From positions 1-35,919 of the forward strand of contig CAUJKG010000296.1 in assembly GCA_963205465.1 (NCBI GenBank): a stretch of DNA of 35,919 nt, read 5' to 3'. This document shows positions 35,523-35,919 of this stretch, in pieces. Each line of letters begins with the position of its first letter. The stretch's first letter is position 1. This DNA is from Pseudomonadota bacterium (GTDB taxonomy: Bacteria; Pseudomonadota; Alphaproteobacteria; Rhizobiales; Xanthobacteraceae). The position numbers and the translations under genes are program-made. The notes beneath the pieces are model-generated. The model worked only from the letters and a program-made list of their open reading frames with translations. It was not told the DNA's origin and did no database searches.

Positions 35523-35919
35523 TTAATTCGGGTGCGTCCAGAGCAAAAGCACGATGCCCGCGACGAGCAGGGCGATTCCGGCCGCCTCGCGCGCGCTGGT
35601 CTTCTGCGAAAACAGTCCTTGCGAAACGAATTGCGCAAACAGCACTTCGACGAGCGCGAGCGTGCGTACGCTCGCGGCGGTCGCGAGCGCAAAAGCCATG
35701 AACCAGAATTGCGAAGCGAGCGCGCCGACGAAGCCCGCCGCGAGCGATGGCTTCCAGGCGCGCAGAATCGCAGCGAAGACCTTGCGGTCGAACAGCACAA
35801 GCCAGAGCGAGAGCAGCGCGGTCTGGATCGCGAGACTCCAGACCAGCGTATAAGCCGCCGGCATCAAGACCTGACTCGCAACGGGCAGCGAAAGCACGGC
35901 TCCGCGAAAGCCGACCGCC
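35523..35919 (-). CDS. EamA/DMT-superfamily transporter, C-terminal part (5'-truncated by window edge)
   Basis: The minus-strand frame is open to the window edge, so at least 131 C-terminal residues are visible. They form about four membrane helices (LVWSLAIQTALLSLWLVLF, PSLAAGFVGALASQFWFMAFALA, VRTLALVEVLFAQFVSQGLF, AAGIALLVAGIVLLLW). ALVEVLFAQFVS followed by REAAGIALLVAGIVLL is the typical end of an EamA domain (drug/metabolite transporter superfamily). The substrate is unknown. It converges with the DUF1178 gene, with a palindromic repeat between. Confidence 0.8.
   Translation of the reverse strand, partial: AVGFRGAVLSLPVASQVLMPAAYTLVWSLAIQTALLSLWLVLFDRKVFAAILRAWKPSLAAGFVGALASQFWFMAFALATAASVRTLALVEVLFAQFVSQGLFSQKTSAREAAGIALLVAGIVLLLWTHPN

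Overview
The window is GC-rich chromosomal backbone from an alphaproteobacterium, almost certainly of the order Hyphomicrobiales (Rhizobiales). Gene content and order suggest something close to the Bradyrhizobiaceae/Xanthobacteraceae. The supporting evidence is CobS-CobT with J-domain and BolA neighbours, rpmB beside a phytase-like esterase gene, fdxA beside carD, a SUV3-like helicase, argJ after secA and ppiC, and GANTC-rich intergenic DNA. I see no prophage, insertion sequence, CRISPR array or defence island. Both ends are cut: a polysaccharide flippase at the left and a DMT transporter at the right.

Layout. 1-5.5 kb: flippase C-terminus (+), then acyl-CoA synthetase, CAP-domain lipoprotein and a large MscS-type channel (all -), then tRNA-Arg(CCT). 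5.7-8.0 kb: a coupled pair (+) of a degenerate thermonuclease-fold protein and an M48 lipoprotein peptidase, closed by a bidirectional terminator. 8.1-12.7 kb (-): SUV3-like RNA helicase, S4 protein, ferredoxin FdxA, then CarD from its own promoter. 12.7-13.2 kb: a 508-bp non-coding stretch with a duplicated 43-bp element and eight GANTC sites. 13.2-14.8 kb (-): tandem DUF3108 paralogues. 15.1 kb (+): rpmB with clear promoter and terminator. 15.5-19.4 kb (-): cobS, cobT and the phytase-like gene. 19.5-20.6 kb: divergent J-domain protein and BolA, both apparently leaderless. 20.7-22.5 kb (-): aroK-aroB. 22.5-26.0 kb (+): a 47-aa membrane peptide, xerD, accA and an L,D-transpeptidase lipoprotein. 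26.1-28.9 kb (-): secA. 29.3-32.2 kb (+): ppiC-type foldase, argJ, a MutT-like Nudix gene and an orphan Flp pilin. 32.3-33.2 kb (-): NDUFAF5-like methyltransferase. 33.2-35.3 kb (+): comF, a nitrilase-family hydrolase and DUF1178.

Most genes are housekeeping: translation (rpmB, tRNA), secretion and envelope (secA, PPIase, L,D-transpeptidase, M48 peptidase, MscS channel), core metabolism (aroK/aroB, accA, argJ, cobS/cobT) and RNA handling (SUV3-like helicase, S4 protein). Many neighbours are coupled by 4-bp start/stop overlaps, several with TTG or GTG starts.

The least explained material is non-coding: the phased, duplicated GANTC-rich element at 12.77-13.07 kb, and two copies of a roughly 111-bp palindromic repeat (20.58 and 35.35 kb) whose hairpin arms differ in sequence but keep pairing. 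I found no convincing new multi-gene system.
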